Shown here one piece after another: positions 1 through 11,590 of a DNA stretch of 64,000 bases. The stretch is from Stichopus chloronotus (Eukaryota > Echinodermata > Holothuroidea > Aspidochirotida > Stichopodidae), in contig CM037830.1 in assembly GCA_021234535.1 (NCBI GenBank), positions 32,523,405 through 32,587,404 of the forward strand, given 5' to 3'. Both the position numbers and the translations under genes were made by a program. The notes under the pieces are model-generated. The model was not told the DNA's origin, searched no databases, and saw only the letters and a program-made list of their open reading frames with translations. The number at the start of each line of letters is the position of its first letter. The first letter of the stretch is position 1.

Positions 1-87
1 CGTGCGTCAAAAGTATTTACCGAAAGATATGTACAAAAAATTGCATAGAAGGTAATACGCACAGGAGACATACTTCAAGATACTCAC

Positions 88-1241
88 TTTTAAAGAAGTT
101 TTCGTGCAGTTGTCGTCTCCACTTATCAAAGTAAAGTTCCATATCATAAGCTTAACGGTTCGTCCTGTCTTTCCTGTTTTGTTCCAAGAACATGGAGTAA
201 CAGAGCAATTAAATCTGTGAAGATCGTCTGCGCGCATTTCCTGAACACAAGCTGGAAAATAATTAAGTGTCATAAACTTTGAGAATGAATATTAGGTGTG
301 GACGTACATCTCTATGCAAACTGAGACTATGCATAAAGGTTTGGGTCATAGTCGATGTTAATGTGATACCCGGCCGAGTGAATATTTCCAGTATAGATTC
401 TAGCTCTGTCTCTCTATCACTAATTATTTACCCAGAAGGTCAAAAGTACTGAATACTGAATTTCTGCACAATGGTCTTCTTTGCCTTAACAAATAGCCTT
501 ATAATGACTGGTGAAACGTAGATCTTTCCAAAATGGCCATTCACCTTTTCGTCATTGCTTTTACTGCGTTGGTAAATATTTAACCCAAATGTCGATATGT
601 ATTAACCCTAAATGAAAAGAAAAATCGTCGATTACGTTACTGAATGCATATTTACGGTATAAAACGTATTTAGATATAAATCGTCGGGAGACTTATGTAG
701 CTCCTTAAAATGCCCCGTAAAGATAAATGGTAGCAAGTGTACTAAAATATTATGCAAAGAGATGCATATACAAGAGAATAGAGAATAATAGTAATAATAA
801 ACACGGCACCTACTATTAACGCTGTAAAAAGATTTTTTTTTTTTCGTGTCAAGTCTCATGTGCTGGTTACTGATCTATCCCGAGACAAAGACTAAACTGT
901 TTTGCTGACGTAAACATCTTAAAATGAACATTGGGCAAGAGTCGTTCAGTTATCAAGACGGAATCGTATTCTGCAATGAATGAATCTACCAACCATGTAA
1001 TCGAGTTTACTTTGTAACTAATTTTGTATCATTTCAATTGATCAATTCTATGAAAAAAATGTCTAGTTATACATTAGATATATAATTATATAGAAATATC
1101 ATGTTAATTTACCCTTTTGTGTTAATTTACCTTAAACATACCTGAAAATATAACGCTATTGTACTTACCTTGAGTTTTGGATTCTTCAAATGACGATATA
1201 ATACAGCAGCAGAACAGAATTGTCTTCCATTTAATTTTCAT
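88..1241 (-). CDS. 5' part of a secreted protein gene (two exons, runs off left edge)
   Basis: Two exons can be read on the minus strand. Exon 1 (1241 to 1169) starts with ATG and encodes a 24-residue hydrophobic leader beginning MKIKWKTILFCCC, a good signal peptide, and ends at a strong donor (AAG|GTAAGT-type, phase 1). Exon 2 (251 to 88) follows an acceptor (TTATTTTCCAG) whose phase matches, gives a Cys-containing segment beginning ACVQEMRADD, and ends at a GTGAGT donor in phase 0. The joined reading frame of 79 residues has several NxS/T glycosylation sequons (NCS, NKT, NFT, NCT) and three cysteines in the mature part, as expected of an extracellular domain. The rest lies beyond base 1. 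I do not recognise the family. What is seen: phase-compatible exons and a leader. What is inferred: secretion or a type I membrane protein. Confidence 0.5.
252..1168 (-). other. Intron of the secreted-protein gene
   Basis: This stretch lies between the GTAAGT donor at 1163-1168 and the acceptor AG at 252-253 on the minus strand. It is AT-rich. I see no conserved coding segment, repeat or RNA gene in it; short open frames here lack splice signals and look like chance. Confidence 0.4.
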
Positions 1242-1674
1242 GTTAAAAGTCAGTAACGTTACCGACATGTTATTCTGTTTTTCCATACGCATACGTCTGC
1301 TTCTCGAACTGAGTGAACTGTTAACACGAGCATGGAATAATGCTTTGAAAGGATATTATGCATATGATTTTACATAAACAGGACGTTTGACATATTTCTT
1401 CCTGGTATGTTCGTGCCTTTTCTTTAACTTTTCTTTCTTTGCAGGTTGAACCATCAATGAAGAAAGAATAATTGATACATTGTGGTAATAAGGAGTGTTT
1501 ACAGCTCATTCATTTTTTAACAGAATCATCATTAAATTTACAACCAAAGAGAGTTCAATTTTGTGAAACTTGCAGAATTTCTCCCTTTAGTGGTTAAAAC
1601 ATTGCATCAATCTATTTCCTGTTAGAAAAATGCGGTTTTCTAAAACAAATAACTTTCTCTACCTTTCTCTCTCT

Positions 1675-1930
1675 CTCTCTATATATATGTATATATATAT
1701 ATGTCTATGTATATATGTATATATATATATCATATATATATTGATATATATATGTGATATATATATATATATGTATATATATGTGATATATATGTGCTAT
1801 ATCTATCTGTGATATATATATCTGTGATATATATATCTGTGCTATATCTCTATGTGATATCTCTCTCTATGTGATCTATATATCTGTGATCTCTATATAT
1901 GTGCTCTCTATCTGTGATCTGTTATCTCTA
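1675..1930. repeat. TA/TG/CT-rich compound microsatellite
   Basis: Degenerate runs of CT, TA and TATATG grade into TGTGATATCT-type units. The tract directly borders the poly(A) end of the LINE at 1930, so the LINE appears to have inserted beside or into it. Confidence 0.9.
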
Positions 1931-1956
1931 TTTTTTTTTTTGTCCAACTCTTTATT
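1930..1956 (-). terminator. LINE polyadenylation signal and poly(A) tail
   Basis: On the minus strand AATAAA (1956 to 1951) is followed 9 bases later by an A-tract (1941 to 1930). This marks the 3' end of the retrotransposed transcript. Confidence 0.85.
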
Positions 1957-2228
1957 TCAGAATGATGTCTTTACAATCAGTCAATACAATATATCAGAAT
2001 AATTTAGAAAGGAAATTATTTTGGCAGTTTTCGTAGACAGTAAAAAACTTAAGCAGATAATCATAATGGAAAAAAACCTTTACTCTTGTTATCAAATGAA
2101 ATTGTTTTCTCAACATCTAACAGAAATAAAAACTTATAATGGAATTCCTCGATTGAAGGTATCGTGTCTTTTAATTTACATTGAAAATATAATATTTAGC
2201 ATGGAAAATTAAGAAATTGTAAGGATGT

Positions 2229-2438
2229 TTAATCATTCTTTTGAAACCAAAAAAATATATCTTCTTTTGTGAAAACGAAATTTCTCTTGAGGAAACGTTC
2301 TTCAGTATCTAAAAAGAAAGAAGAAACAATATGACAATTCCAAAACAAATGATCTAAAGTTTCCTCCTCCCTCTGACAAAACGAACAAAGAGGGTTATCC
2401 GTTAAATTCATCAGAAATAAAAGTCTAATTTGTACCAA
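2229..2438 (-). pseudogene. LINE ORF2 C-terminal CCHC knuckle
   Basis: The segment contains C-x2-C-x8-H-x4-C (CSFC...HLFWNC), the cysteine-rich knuckle near the C-terminus of L1/Tx1 ORF2 proteins, thought to bind nucleic acid. It belongs to the element spanning 1930-5605 and is separated from the RT part by further frame breaks (another piece, FEKGVCYVKDVLNYDG, lies at 2623-2853). Confidence 0.75.
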
Positions 2439-2979
2439 GTATCCGGTGAAGAAAACGGAAGTGAAAAACCTTGTGTTTTAGCTTCTCTAACCGATACCAA
2501 GGACACTGAATATTTTTTCTCAAACATTGTCCCCAAAGTTGAAAGAGGTGTTCCATTTTAAAACAGCCTTTGGCTTACTTATAGAATCAAAAATCGCCTT
2601 CTCGTAAATAAACTTAGAACTTCTAACAGAAAAGTAAGAAATCGTTATAAATACGTTCATTTAAGGAAATGAAGGGATCGACTGCGTAACTAAAAGGAAC
2701 TTTCCAGGTGGGAGGGATAGACAAAATAATACCCCAATATAAGGTGAAAGGACAATTGAAAAGATCAAACTTGTTAACAAAAGCATCATAGGAAATTGGA
2801 GAACCATCATAGTTTAAAACATCCTTTACGTAACAAACGCCCTTTTCGAACATGAAACGGTAAAAAATGGTCCTATTATTTACTTTAATAAAAGAGTTAT
2901 TCCAGATGAGTTGTGTTTCGAAGTTACTAACGGGGGTGTGGTAAGAGACAGTAAACCAAAAGCGAACTACGTCTCACAC

Positions 2980-5033
2980 AAAATTATTTTTAATCGTAGG
3001 TAGATCAGTAAAATTACAATTACACCTGAAAAGAAGACTTTTTCCAAATGTAATAAGAAATTTATCAAAAAATATCTTCCAATGGCCTGGATTATCGTTA
3101 ATGTAACGGCGAATCCAAGTACATTTAAGTCCTGCAATGAATTTATCAATATGAGTTACATTTATACCTCCAAATTGAAAGGGATTCACAAGAGTATCAC
3201 GGCTAACCTTCTCTCTACCATTGCTCCAAATGAAGTTAAAAATAACTTGGTTCAAACTCTTCATAAAGTGATCTGGAGGATTCGGGAGGACGAGGAACAA
3301 AAAACTAACTGTGAAAGGGCGAACGTCTAAAGAATGCTGTTCCTACCAACAAGAGTGAGATCCCTTTTAGACCATAGACCAAGTGTCCGTTTAAGGCGTG
3401 ATAACTTAGGGGGAAAATTAAGAGAGAAAAGGTCTGCACGATTTACGGTAAAAGTCACCCCAAGGGACTTAACAGGTCCAGTCGACCACTGGACACCAAA
3501 ATCATTCGCAAAAGCAAGTTTACTTGTAACTTCAGGTCTCAATGGAAACAAAATAAATTCATCCAAATTGACTTTCAAACCGGAAGCGATGTAAAAATCA
3601 TTAAGAATGGAGATGGCCCCTCTAAGAGAATCAACGCTCCTGTCTAGATAAAGATTTGTGTCATCAGCATACTGAGAAATTTTAACTTCCTTGTTACCAA
3701 TATGAATACCATTAACAATATCACTGTTAATAAAAGTCCGGGCCAAAGTTTCAACACAAATTAAAAAAAGGTAAGGGCTAAGAGGGCACCCTTGCCTGAC
3801 ACCCCTAGATAATTTGAAACTACCTGAAGAATGACCATTATTACACACAGAACTGTAGGTATTATGGTGAAATATACTCACCCAACGTATAAAACTGAAC
3901 AAAATTGAAAGCTTTTAAAGCTTTGTGTAAGAAAAACCAATCAATTTTATCAAAAGCCTTCTCAAAATCTAAAAGGAAAAGAAAGGCACAGTAGTCAATA
4001 CGGTCTAGTGTAAATCTAATGTTTTCCCCTATGAATCTTCCTCTCAAAAACCCAGTTTGGTTTTGACCAATGATAGACGGAAGAACAATTTTCAGACGGC
4101 CAGCTAGAACCTTTGCCCCAATTTTGTAGTCACTATTAAGCAAAGAAATAGGCCTAAGGTTCTTGAGGAAAGAAGGATCTTTTCCGGCTTTAGGAATAAC
4201 AGTAATAATACCTCTTCTCTGCTCCGGGGATAGTTCTCCATTTAAAAAAGCAAAGTTGAGTGAATTAACTAACGGTTGTCCAACAATATGCCAAAACGAA
4301 GGTAAAAATTAGTGCTAAGTCCATCACTGCCAGGGGATTTATTCAAAGGCATACTCTCAAGGGCAAGTTTACATTCTTCGACCGTAATAGGGCCATCACA
4401 AATCGAAGAAAGATGATCATTCAAGACATTTTCAAGATGCAAGTTATTAAAAAAAGAATCAGAGTTATGATTCCCTGCAGTATATAAAGATGTATAAAAA
4501 TGACCAAGAGCATCTAAGATTTCCTTTGCATCAATGAGGATGGCACCATTCTCCTGCCTAATACGATAAATAGTATTATAATTCTTATTACGGCTTTCAA
4601 GATTCAGAAAATATTTCGTATTTCTCTCACCAGATTCAACCCAACGTGCCCTTGATCGAACAATAATACTATTAAGCTTTTGCTCATACAGAAGCTGAAG
4701 CTTATTTTGAGCCTCTAATAAGGAAGCATAGAGAGAATCTGACCAGTTGTTAAAGAGAGTACCTTCTAAATCAGTGATGTAATTAATAAGATCTTTTTCA
4801 TAACGTCTATTACTGGCTGCAAGTTCTTTACTGTAAGTAATGGTGAATTTACGAATAATGTATTTGAGATAGTCCCAAAACATTGATGGATTCAAATTAT
4901 AAGAATAACTAAGATGATGATGGAGGACATCAGTCACAGCTTGAACGTAGTTCAAATCAAGTAAAAGAGAATTGTTAAATTTCCAAAATCCGGGGCCCCG
5001 TTTAGCGAGAGAGAAATTAAAGGAAATTGTCAC
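2980..5033 (-). pseudogene. LINE ORF2: reverse transcriptase domain, frameshifted
   Basis: From 5033 the frame runs through the linker typical of L1/Tx1 ORF2 (KRGPGFWKFNNSLL, RARWVESGERNTKYF) and the LESMPLNKSPGSDGL motif. It breaks at an A4 run (4293-4296 on the plus strand) and resumes as QTGFLRGRFIGEN and LLDFEKAFDKIDW (first catalytic Asp). After another shift near 3890 come SRGVRQGCPLSPYLF and the YADD box (3660-3671), SGLKVNLDE and the thumb and connection region (to about 2980). All catalytic aspartates remain, but at least two frameshifts prevent one protein. Confidence 0.88.
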
Positions 5034-5039
5034 AAACGA

Positions 5040-5602
5040 GTGATCAGAGCGGAGCCCAGGACTAAGACCGTCAGCTAGGCTAGAACGTTGCGAGATAAAT
5101 TCCTAGAAATAAGAAAAAAATCCAAACGGCAAAATATACCTGGGGTAACATTAGACTTCCAAGTGAAAGTTTTTGAGAGAGGATTCCTTTCTCTCCAAAT
5201 ATCAATTAAGTCAAAATGGTGCATAACATTTAAACATTCTTCCCTAGCCTTATAATTTGTTCGGCGATTACCGGATTGTTTGTCAAGATCTAGATTAAAA
5301 ACCAAATTGAAATCCCCTCCAAGGATAATATTATCTGAAGTGAAACCTCGCAATAAAAGAATAAAATCTTTAAAGAAACACGGGCTGTCTAAGTTTGGAC
5401 CGTAAAGACAAATAAGAGTATAAACAGTATCATCAAACATAGCGTCCAGAATGATATACCGACCATCTAAGTCGCAATCCACTTTTAAAACATCAATAAA
5501 CAAAGAGGGATTAAATAAAACGCACACACCTTTACTCCTCGCTGAACCATGGCAGAAAATAACGTTGCCTCCCCATGTCATTGCGCCAATAATTCTCATC
5601 AT
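5040..5602 (-). pseudogene. LINE ORF2: APE endonuclease domain, N-terminally truncated
   Basis: The reading frame from 5602 shows hallmarks of apurinic-type LINE endonucleases: GRYIILDAMF then ICLYGPN, the GGDFN box and the late RLDFFLIS box. The final SDHSF motif (5040-5048) is reached only after a one-base shift near 5080. The N-terminal strands with the first catalytic Asn and Glu are absent because of the 5' truncation, so the enzyme cannot be active. It once nicked target DNA for retrotransposition. Confidence 0.85.
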
Positions 5603-5690
5603 CCTGAGAACTGTAAATAAGTAAATAAATATAAATATAAAGTATAGAATATATATATATAAAGAATGACAAGCATCCCATCTATATCTA

Positions 5691-5696
<6 letters not shown>

Positions 5697-5783
<87 letters not shown>
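5697..5783. repeat. (TA)n microsatellite
   Basis: An uninterrupted TA dinucleotide run of about 87 bases between the truncated LINE and the 3' flank of the P450 gene. Confidence 0.97.
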
Positions 5784-5786
<3 letters not shown>

Positions 5787-5985
5787 TCTGGGGACTGATG
5801 AGTACCCTGGCTTGAAACAGAGCTCTCATGTCTGCAATTCATGAGAACGAATTAATTGATACACGAACATAATAATGTGATAATGTGTATCCGTGTATCC
5901 GTGCGGGTAGAGGTTGGCGGTGACAGGTGTGACATTACCAAGAAAATCGTCAGAAGGCACGGACAATTGATATTACAAGGCACAT

Positions 5986-5991
5986 TTTATT
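5986..5991 (-). terminator. Putative polyadenylation signal of the P450 gene
   Basis: AATAAA on the minus strand about 170 bases downstream of the P450 stop codon (6160-6162), the first canonical signal after the stop. Confidence 0.5.
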
Positions 5992-6159
5992 ATCCCCGTA
6001 ACCTCCATGACAACTGCCACAAATACAATACGATCACTCAATGTTCATTTTATACCAGTAACCATGTACGGGCAACTGCGTGGATTGTAGCGCGCAAGCT
6101 CGCTTAAATAAGTATTCCACAGTCAGTTCACAGTGGCTATGCAAAAACGGTGTAAGTGA

Positions 6160-9100
6160 CTACGCCCTCAGTTCAGCACATACTTTGTAGGGTTTCGGAC
6201 TGAGTACAACTCCATGATTACCCTCCAAAGACGGCAGTGGATCACCAACTGGTAGCCGGAAGTGAAATCTTTGCACCAAGCTTGTCAGGAAGAGAAATAC
6301 CTCTGTCTTTGCCAGTGTTTCACCAAGGCAAATTCTACGACCTGGAAAAACGAAACCCACCAACGTAGCTGACTATAGCTAATTATGAAAATCGATAACA
6401 TGCCTAGCACATCTAACTTCAGACCTACACACACATAAACATGGTGCACATACTACTGCTACCAGTAATAAGGAAAATCATCATTACCACCAGTGCATGC
6501 GACTAATAATTGGGCAACATAAAACACTTCATGATTTTTCTGTTCTTTAGTGCTGGGGTAGTTGCGAAATCCTGAATGCAAAATCGGGAGAGCATCGCAT
6601 CTACACATTAAAGCCAACTTTTCTACAAAAAGCTCCCAAGAATCAACCTCAGTTTGACTTTTTTTTCATCAATCGCAAGCCGGAGGGCATCCCAAAGGGG
6701 TTTACAAATGTCAAGTGGAACCCCGCTCCGTGGTTGATTATATCATAACTTACCAATTCCAAACGGAATATGAGAGTCTTGGTTTATCACAGTTTTAGCA
6801 CTTGCTGCTAAAAACCTCTCCGGTAGGAAGTCGTAAGGATTATCCCATTTTGTCCGGTCATGACCAGCTCCCCAGACATTTGTTAAAACCCTTGAACCTT
6901 TCGGGATAAAGTATCCCCCGATTGTGTCATCACGTGAATTTTCACGTTCAAACAGAGGAAGAACTGGACGAAACCTTTGTATTTCTAGTATGACAGCTTC
7001 GGTATACGGCATCTGTGATTTCTTTTCGTAGACGGGAAGCTGTCTACCCCAACCACTTCCTTGATTTCTTGGTATATCTGCATGCATAGGACATTAAACA
7101 TGAAGAGGAACATTACAAAAGATAGTATGCGTTTGTAGCTCTAACGTTGACATATGAAAAGAGAACCACTATACTGCTTACTCTTATCATCACCTGAGAG
7201 CAAGCACTTTTTGGACCATTTATCTAATGTCCTAATGTAGGTGGGGTATTACAGGTTCGGTGCTGTCACGCATTCATAAGAGGTGAGGGGCAAATATTTG
7301 TCGGCAAGCTAGTCGAATTTTAGAATGTGTGAGATATTGACAGTCATGGTGTTTTCGTTGGAACACAATTACGCCTTAATAATGCCATCTATGACACATT
7401 CAACTCATGTTTCTTTGTTTGTACTGGTTATTTTAAGCATTTATATGTGTATATGTACTATTATATGTACAATATTTACAAAACATATACAACACGTAAC
7501 AACTGTGACTAATTACCAGAAAAGGAGGAAAGAGAATACGTCTTGTATCGAACATTTCACCCCTTAAGATAATGTGACTACTATAACTACAATATGAGTG
7601 GCAGTGCCGTAGCCAGACTTCATATGGGGAGACTGAGGGGGGGGGGCAAAGGGTTGAAGTGGAGGGGCAAGCAGTAATGACACTATCTTAGCGGAGCGCC
7701 ACCATCGGTTAGCTCGTTGCGTACATAGAAAAAATTGGGATAAAAATGCATCTCAGATTGCAGGAAATGGCACTTCCCAGTCTTTCTGGCGTTGTGAGTT
7801 CCAGCTAACATTTTCTTTATACTGACCGCAGTTTGCACTCTGGTGCATGGAAGTACTACCTTGGAGGTAACCCTTCCAAGCCATATGGTCGATGCCAAGG
7901 ACATTCGGATAAGTAGGCTTCTGCGTTGTACATTTGTGAAGTTTTCAAAACTTCTGTCATATAAAGATTCCAAAATTTCTCTATTGTCAATAACCTTTTT
8001 CCATGCAAATGCTAAAAATTCATACTTTTCAATGACAGTGTGGGAAGTTCTTGTCGTATACAAATTTTGGCCTGTATTTTTTTTACCATCGAATTTCATT
8101 TGAGGGCAATCGGGGTTCAAAACATTTGACAGGGGACTCCGGAGAAACCATGCCCCCCACCCCCTCCTCCACTGGTTACGCCACTGATGGGTGTTAATAT
8201 CATGCTATATGAGGCTGGGAATGCATTTCATGACATTGAGATCAAAGAAAAGCATTTTTTCGAAAGAAGTACCTTTTCTTGCACTTCCGGGAAATGGCAA
8301 AAGATTGCTAAAGCCCACAGCAAAAAAATTTAGTTGTCGTATCAGAACCGGCTGCGAATAGGTCCATGATAAATCTCCACGCTGTAGTCAAGTCACAATT
8401 TTTTTTCTTTCCTGCCTCCGTGTCTTGTCTGTCTCTTGTCATCAAGTACATGTCAATGATGTCTCCCACGTCATTTGAATCGAGGCTGGTCTTGTGTTCT
8501 TGGATTCTGGCTGATACCAATGATTTCACCGTTTTAAAGTTCTGTCTCATCTTTCTAAGTAAAGGCAAGTGTCGTGCTAACGAGACTAATGTACTAGGTA
8601 TGCAGTGCAACACAGAAACGTTGGTCATAGAACCTGCCATCGATCGTATTATACTAAGAAGACGTTGGAAGTTGTCACTCTCATAATCGTATCTGAAAAC
8701 AGAGAGAAAAAAAATGGGAAGAGCATACATGTACAGATTTGGATGAATGGAAGGAGTATGTTGTCGTGCATTGTCTTCAGACAACTTGTTTTTTAGTCCT
8801 TCACAGAGTAGGGTCTTACCTCTCACCAAAACATATACTACAAATTATGTTGGATACGGTGTTGTTGATGGATAAGACGGGATCGAATGCTTCTCCATTT
8901 TGATCCTTAAAAGCAGAGATCAAATAGTTTGCTTTTTCACTGATCTTCTTTGGATGACTTCTTTTACCAACTCCGAAGTTCCGGAAGGCGTTGGCTCCAA
9001 ATTTCCGCAATTGTTTCCAATGTTCACCATTACCAAAGATAACGGAACCTACGAAACAGAACAAAGTTTCAGTCATTTCCAAAATTCAAGTTGGCCATTG

Positions 9101-10542
9101 CTTTTAAGGCAACCTGAAGATAATTTCAACGAAAAGTGTGTTTAGTTTTGGAGACCTTCAAAACTTATCAGAACTCCTGCCTACTTTTTGTGTTAATGTC
9201 TTTTGGCATATTTTAACAAGCTCGTTGAGCACGAGACATTGCTTTTATATCTCTCTGTAATGTAGCAATTGATAAAAACATAAACATAAATAAACATCTG
9301 CTGAAACAGGAACCAAATTACTGCCCATTGAGACAGTTCCATTCCAGGAAATGTCCGTTGGTTGATGCAACCACGCGTCAGTCAGAAATGCACCGGAGTA
9401 CACAAACTATAATTAATGCGACTCCATACTGATTGAATGATGCAAAATGTAATAATTATCAAAATGTATAGGCTCCTACATGAACATTGACAAAACTGCA
9501 AAAAGGAATGTATTCGAAGAATACTTTTTCCCGACTTTCACGCTGCTACTTGTTATCTTCCATTTGCTTTACTCATGCCCCCACTATTACAATGGTAATA
9601 TCTGCTCTATACTTAGTCCACAACAAGTCTCGAAAAAAAAGTTTTTTTACTTTTTTTTATGTTGATCTTTCAGAAGTCAAATGAAACTACTTTTTAAGTT
9701 TGCTTCGAAATAATAAACAATCAAGCAAAAACAGAATACAAGAGTGCATCGTCCTTTCAATTATGCAACCAGAGTGTTAGGATAATCTAACGTGCCTCAC
9801 CGTGTAGCCTATCACAGTATTCACTTCATTAAACAGATGGAACACTGGCACTGACAATACCATTACAAATGATCAGGAGAAACTGACAAACAATACGTTT
9901 TCCTATCTTCAACCTGTGTATGGTAGTAGCTTTGTTCCGTGGTAATACATGGTGCAATATTCACAAGTGTTATACAGTCATGATTTGATAATTCATGAAA
10001 ACTGCTACAGGTGTCACAGACTCACTCCGACTAAGGGACTTATTGTAGTCGTCTGAATCTGACCGAGACATCGGAGACAGACGCATTACCTGATTACCGA
10101 AGTACAAGTCAGACCCAATACTAAGTCACAGTCACATACCTTGAAATGACACACTCGATGACAATTAGGGTTGACCAGAATCTACGTGTGGAGACAGCGG
10201 GGTACGTCGCCGTGACTTACCTTCATTGCCACCAGTTATCGCATTTATTATGTTACTAGCCGGTCTGTCGGAAAAAGATTCCGACTTTTCCAAAGTTGCC
10301 TCTCGTATAACGTCAATATTGTTGAGTGTAACAACAAGAATTTTGCCAAAACGAAAACTGTAAACAGGACCATACGTCTCCGCTAACCGTGTAATAGTAA
10401 GGTAGGCGTTTCTTTGAAACCTTAGTACTGCCAGTGGATTGTTTGGACCAGGAGGTACATTGTGAGATTTTCCAAAGACCCACGTGGAGCCGAGGATGAC
10501 AAGAAAACATAATAATGAGACTGTCAAGAAACAAACCACCAT
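6160..10542 (-). CDS. Cytochrome P450, clan 2 (CYP2-like), five exons, two homopolymer frameshifts
   Basis: Heme monooxygenase of the endoplasmic reticulum acting on lipophilic substrates with NADPH-P450 reductase. Exons on the minus strand: 10542-10221, 9048-8820, 8692-8273, 7077-6754, 6341-6160, all with GT-AG borders and matching phases. They rebuild to 492 codons, a normal family length. Seen: N-terminal membrane anchor (residues 4-22), PPGP hinge, helix C W118-x3-R122, I-helix AAGSDTT (297-303), K-helix E356-x2-R359, PERF (410-413) and heme loop FGIGRRICLG with Cys437 as iron ligand. Two single-base deletions break the frame: in A3T7 at 8322-8331, directly after AGSDTT, and in a G4 run at 7047-7050. 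Either these are assembly errors in homopolymers or the gene is a young pseudogene. All family motifs are otherwise intact. The subfamily and substrate cannot be told. Confidence 0.9.
7047..7050 (-). other. Frameshift 2 in P450 exon 4 (G4 run)
   Basis: After the acceptor at 7078-7079 the frame reads IYQEIKEVVG, a standard P450 J-helix segment. The next expected segment, GRQLPVYEKKSQMPYTEA, is in a different frame. One base missing from the G4 run restores continuity. Confidence 0.85.
7602..8186. mobile_element. hAT-like MITE (copy A) in P450 intron 3
   Basis: The ends form an imperfect terminal inverted repeat (CAGTGCCGTAGCC at the left, GGTTACGCCACTG at the right). The flanking 8 bases (ATGAGTGG and ATGGGTGT) match at 6 of 8 positions, suggesting a decayed 8-bp target duplication as made by hAT transposons. 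Its two halves match 57592-57830 and 58380-58634. The open frame across it (7683-8120, minus) is not a gene: it has no splice role and its copies elsewhere are not open. Confidence 0.7.
8322..8331 (-). other. Frameshift 1 in P450 exon 3 (A3T7 run)
   Basis: The frame ending AAGSDTTT runs into KFFCCGL-stop. In the next frame the expected I-helix continuation LLWALAIFCHFPEVQEK is present up to the donor at 8267-8272. One base missing from the A3T7 run explains it. Confidence 0.85.
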
Positions 10543-11590
10543 GATAAAACATCATACATGAGACAATAATCAGCTCCAAAAATAAAAGGCATCCTGCGTC
10601 AGGTTTAGAATCACATCTTATCTGCCACTTTGGTCAACTCTTAGTCTGCAAGAATTGTCGTACAAAGTAAAAATAGAAATCACTCATTTGAGTACACCGA
10701 ACTAGCAGGTCAGTTTATGGTGTAAATTGAATTGGATCAATTAACGTATTGTATTGTAAACAACGGATTTTTGGCAACGACACAGTCGAAAAACAGAGAG
10801 GAAGGTTATTTTTGTATTTTGATCCATAAAATCGGCTTATTTGGACCGTTTTTCATACAGGTGAAGGACACTCTAATTAGAAGGCATGCCAATTTAATTA
10901 TCTCCCATTCGACCTTTTGTATTCAATTATTTTACACACGTTTAAATATATACAGGAACATGTGATGGTAGACAGATGGCGATATGTGCAGTAAGGTTTG
11001 CTTCAACTGAGGTACACTAGTGGCATCACATATATACCTAGTTTCAAGCGGTCTGAGACCATGACCCCTCACAGACAGTCCGATCAGGCAGCTGATAGGT
11101 CTGACCAGCAGAGAATACAAATGGGCCAGCGTGACACCCAGCAACGTATTGACGGTCCTGGGATACCAGTGACATAGGTCACTATTAACATATACTACAG
11201 AACATATTTTGATGTGCAAAGTCTACTATGTAAACTCTGCTAGAGACATCCAAATGATATAGGCATGTAAAGCAACGACCAATTGTTCGAAATGCTTAAA
11301 CTCACGTGAGCATGATCTGAGGATTGCTGATTTTACTTTAACAGAACGGTTTTATCCTGATAGCAGTAGTCTCCCATCGTAGCAGACTGACTGTTTATAG
11401 GCGTAAGCATATTTACGAGAACACCATAATTATCAAGTGTCAACGATTGCAGTCACGAGAAAATGATTCAAAGATTAAGTACATGGCAATAAACTATTTC
11501 ACAGGATTTCATAAAAACGTGCCATTAACGAAACAGGCGATATGAAATATGATACATTCGTACACTTCTTGTTTCTGCAACAATGTAATA
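10543..11590. other. Upstream flank of the P450 gene
   Basis: About 1 kb between the P450 start codon and the satellite array. On the minus strand a TTTTATTTTTGG stretch (around 10575-10590) could serve as a TATA-like element. No coding exon or known repeat was recognised. Confidence 0.35.

Larger units (their letters stand above)
1930..5605 (-). mobile_element. 5'-truncated L1/Tx1-type LINE retrotransposon
   Basis: Read on the minus strand this 3.7-kb element carries, in order, part of an APE-type endonuclease (from 5602), a reverse transcriptase with YADD catalytic box (3660-3671), a C-terminal CCHC knuckle (2385-2330 region), an AATAAA signal (1951-1956) and a poly(A) tract (1930-1941). 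ORF1 and the start of the endonuclease are missing, as expected from incomplete target-primed reverse transcription. The 5' break lies just before a (TA)n tract. Several single-base frameshifts break the long ORF2, for example near 5080 between endonuclease and RT, in an A4 run at 4293-4296, and near 3890. The layout (endonuclease, RT, C-terminal CCHC) and phrases such as RARWVESGERNTKYF fit the L1/Tx1 group. Confidence 0.9.

Noticed and set aside
1630..1812. Plus-strand frame rich in Tyr and Ile
   Set aside because: Translation of the compound microsatellite.
5599..5829. Minus-strand frame of alternating Ile-Tyr
   Set aside because: It is a translation of the (TA)n tract fused to unrelated flanks.
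7683..8120. 145-codon minus-strand frame inside the P450 intron
   Set aside because: It lies wholly in the MITE-like element, and related copies elsewhere do not keep it open.
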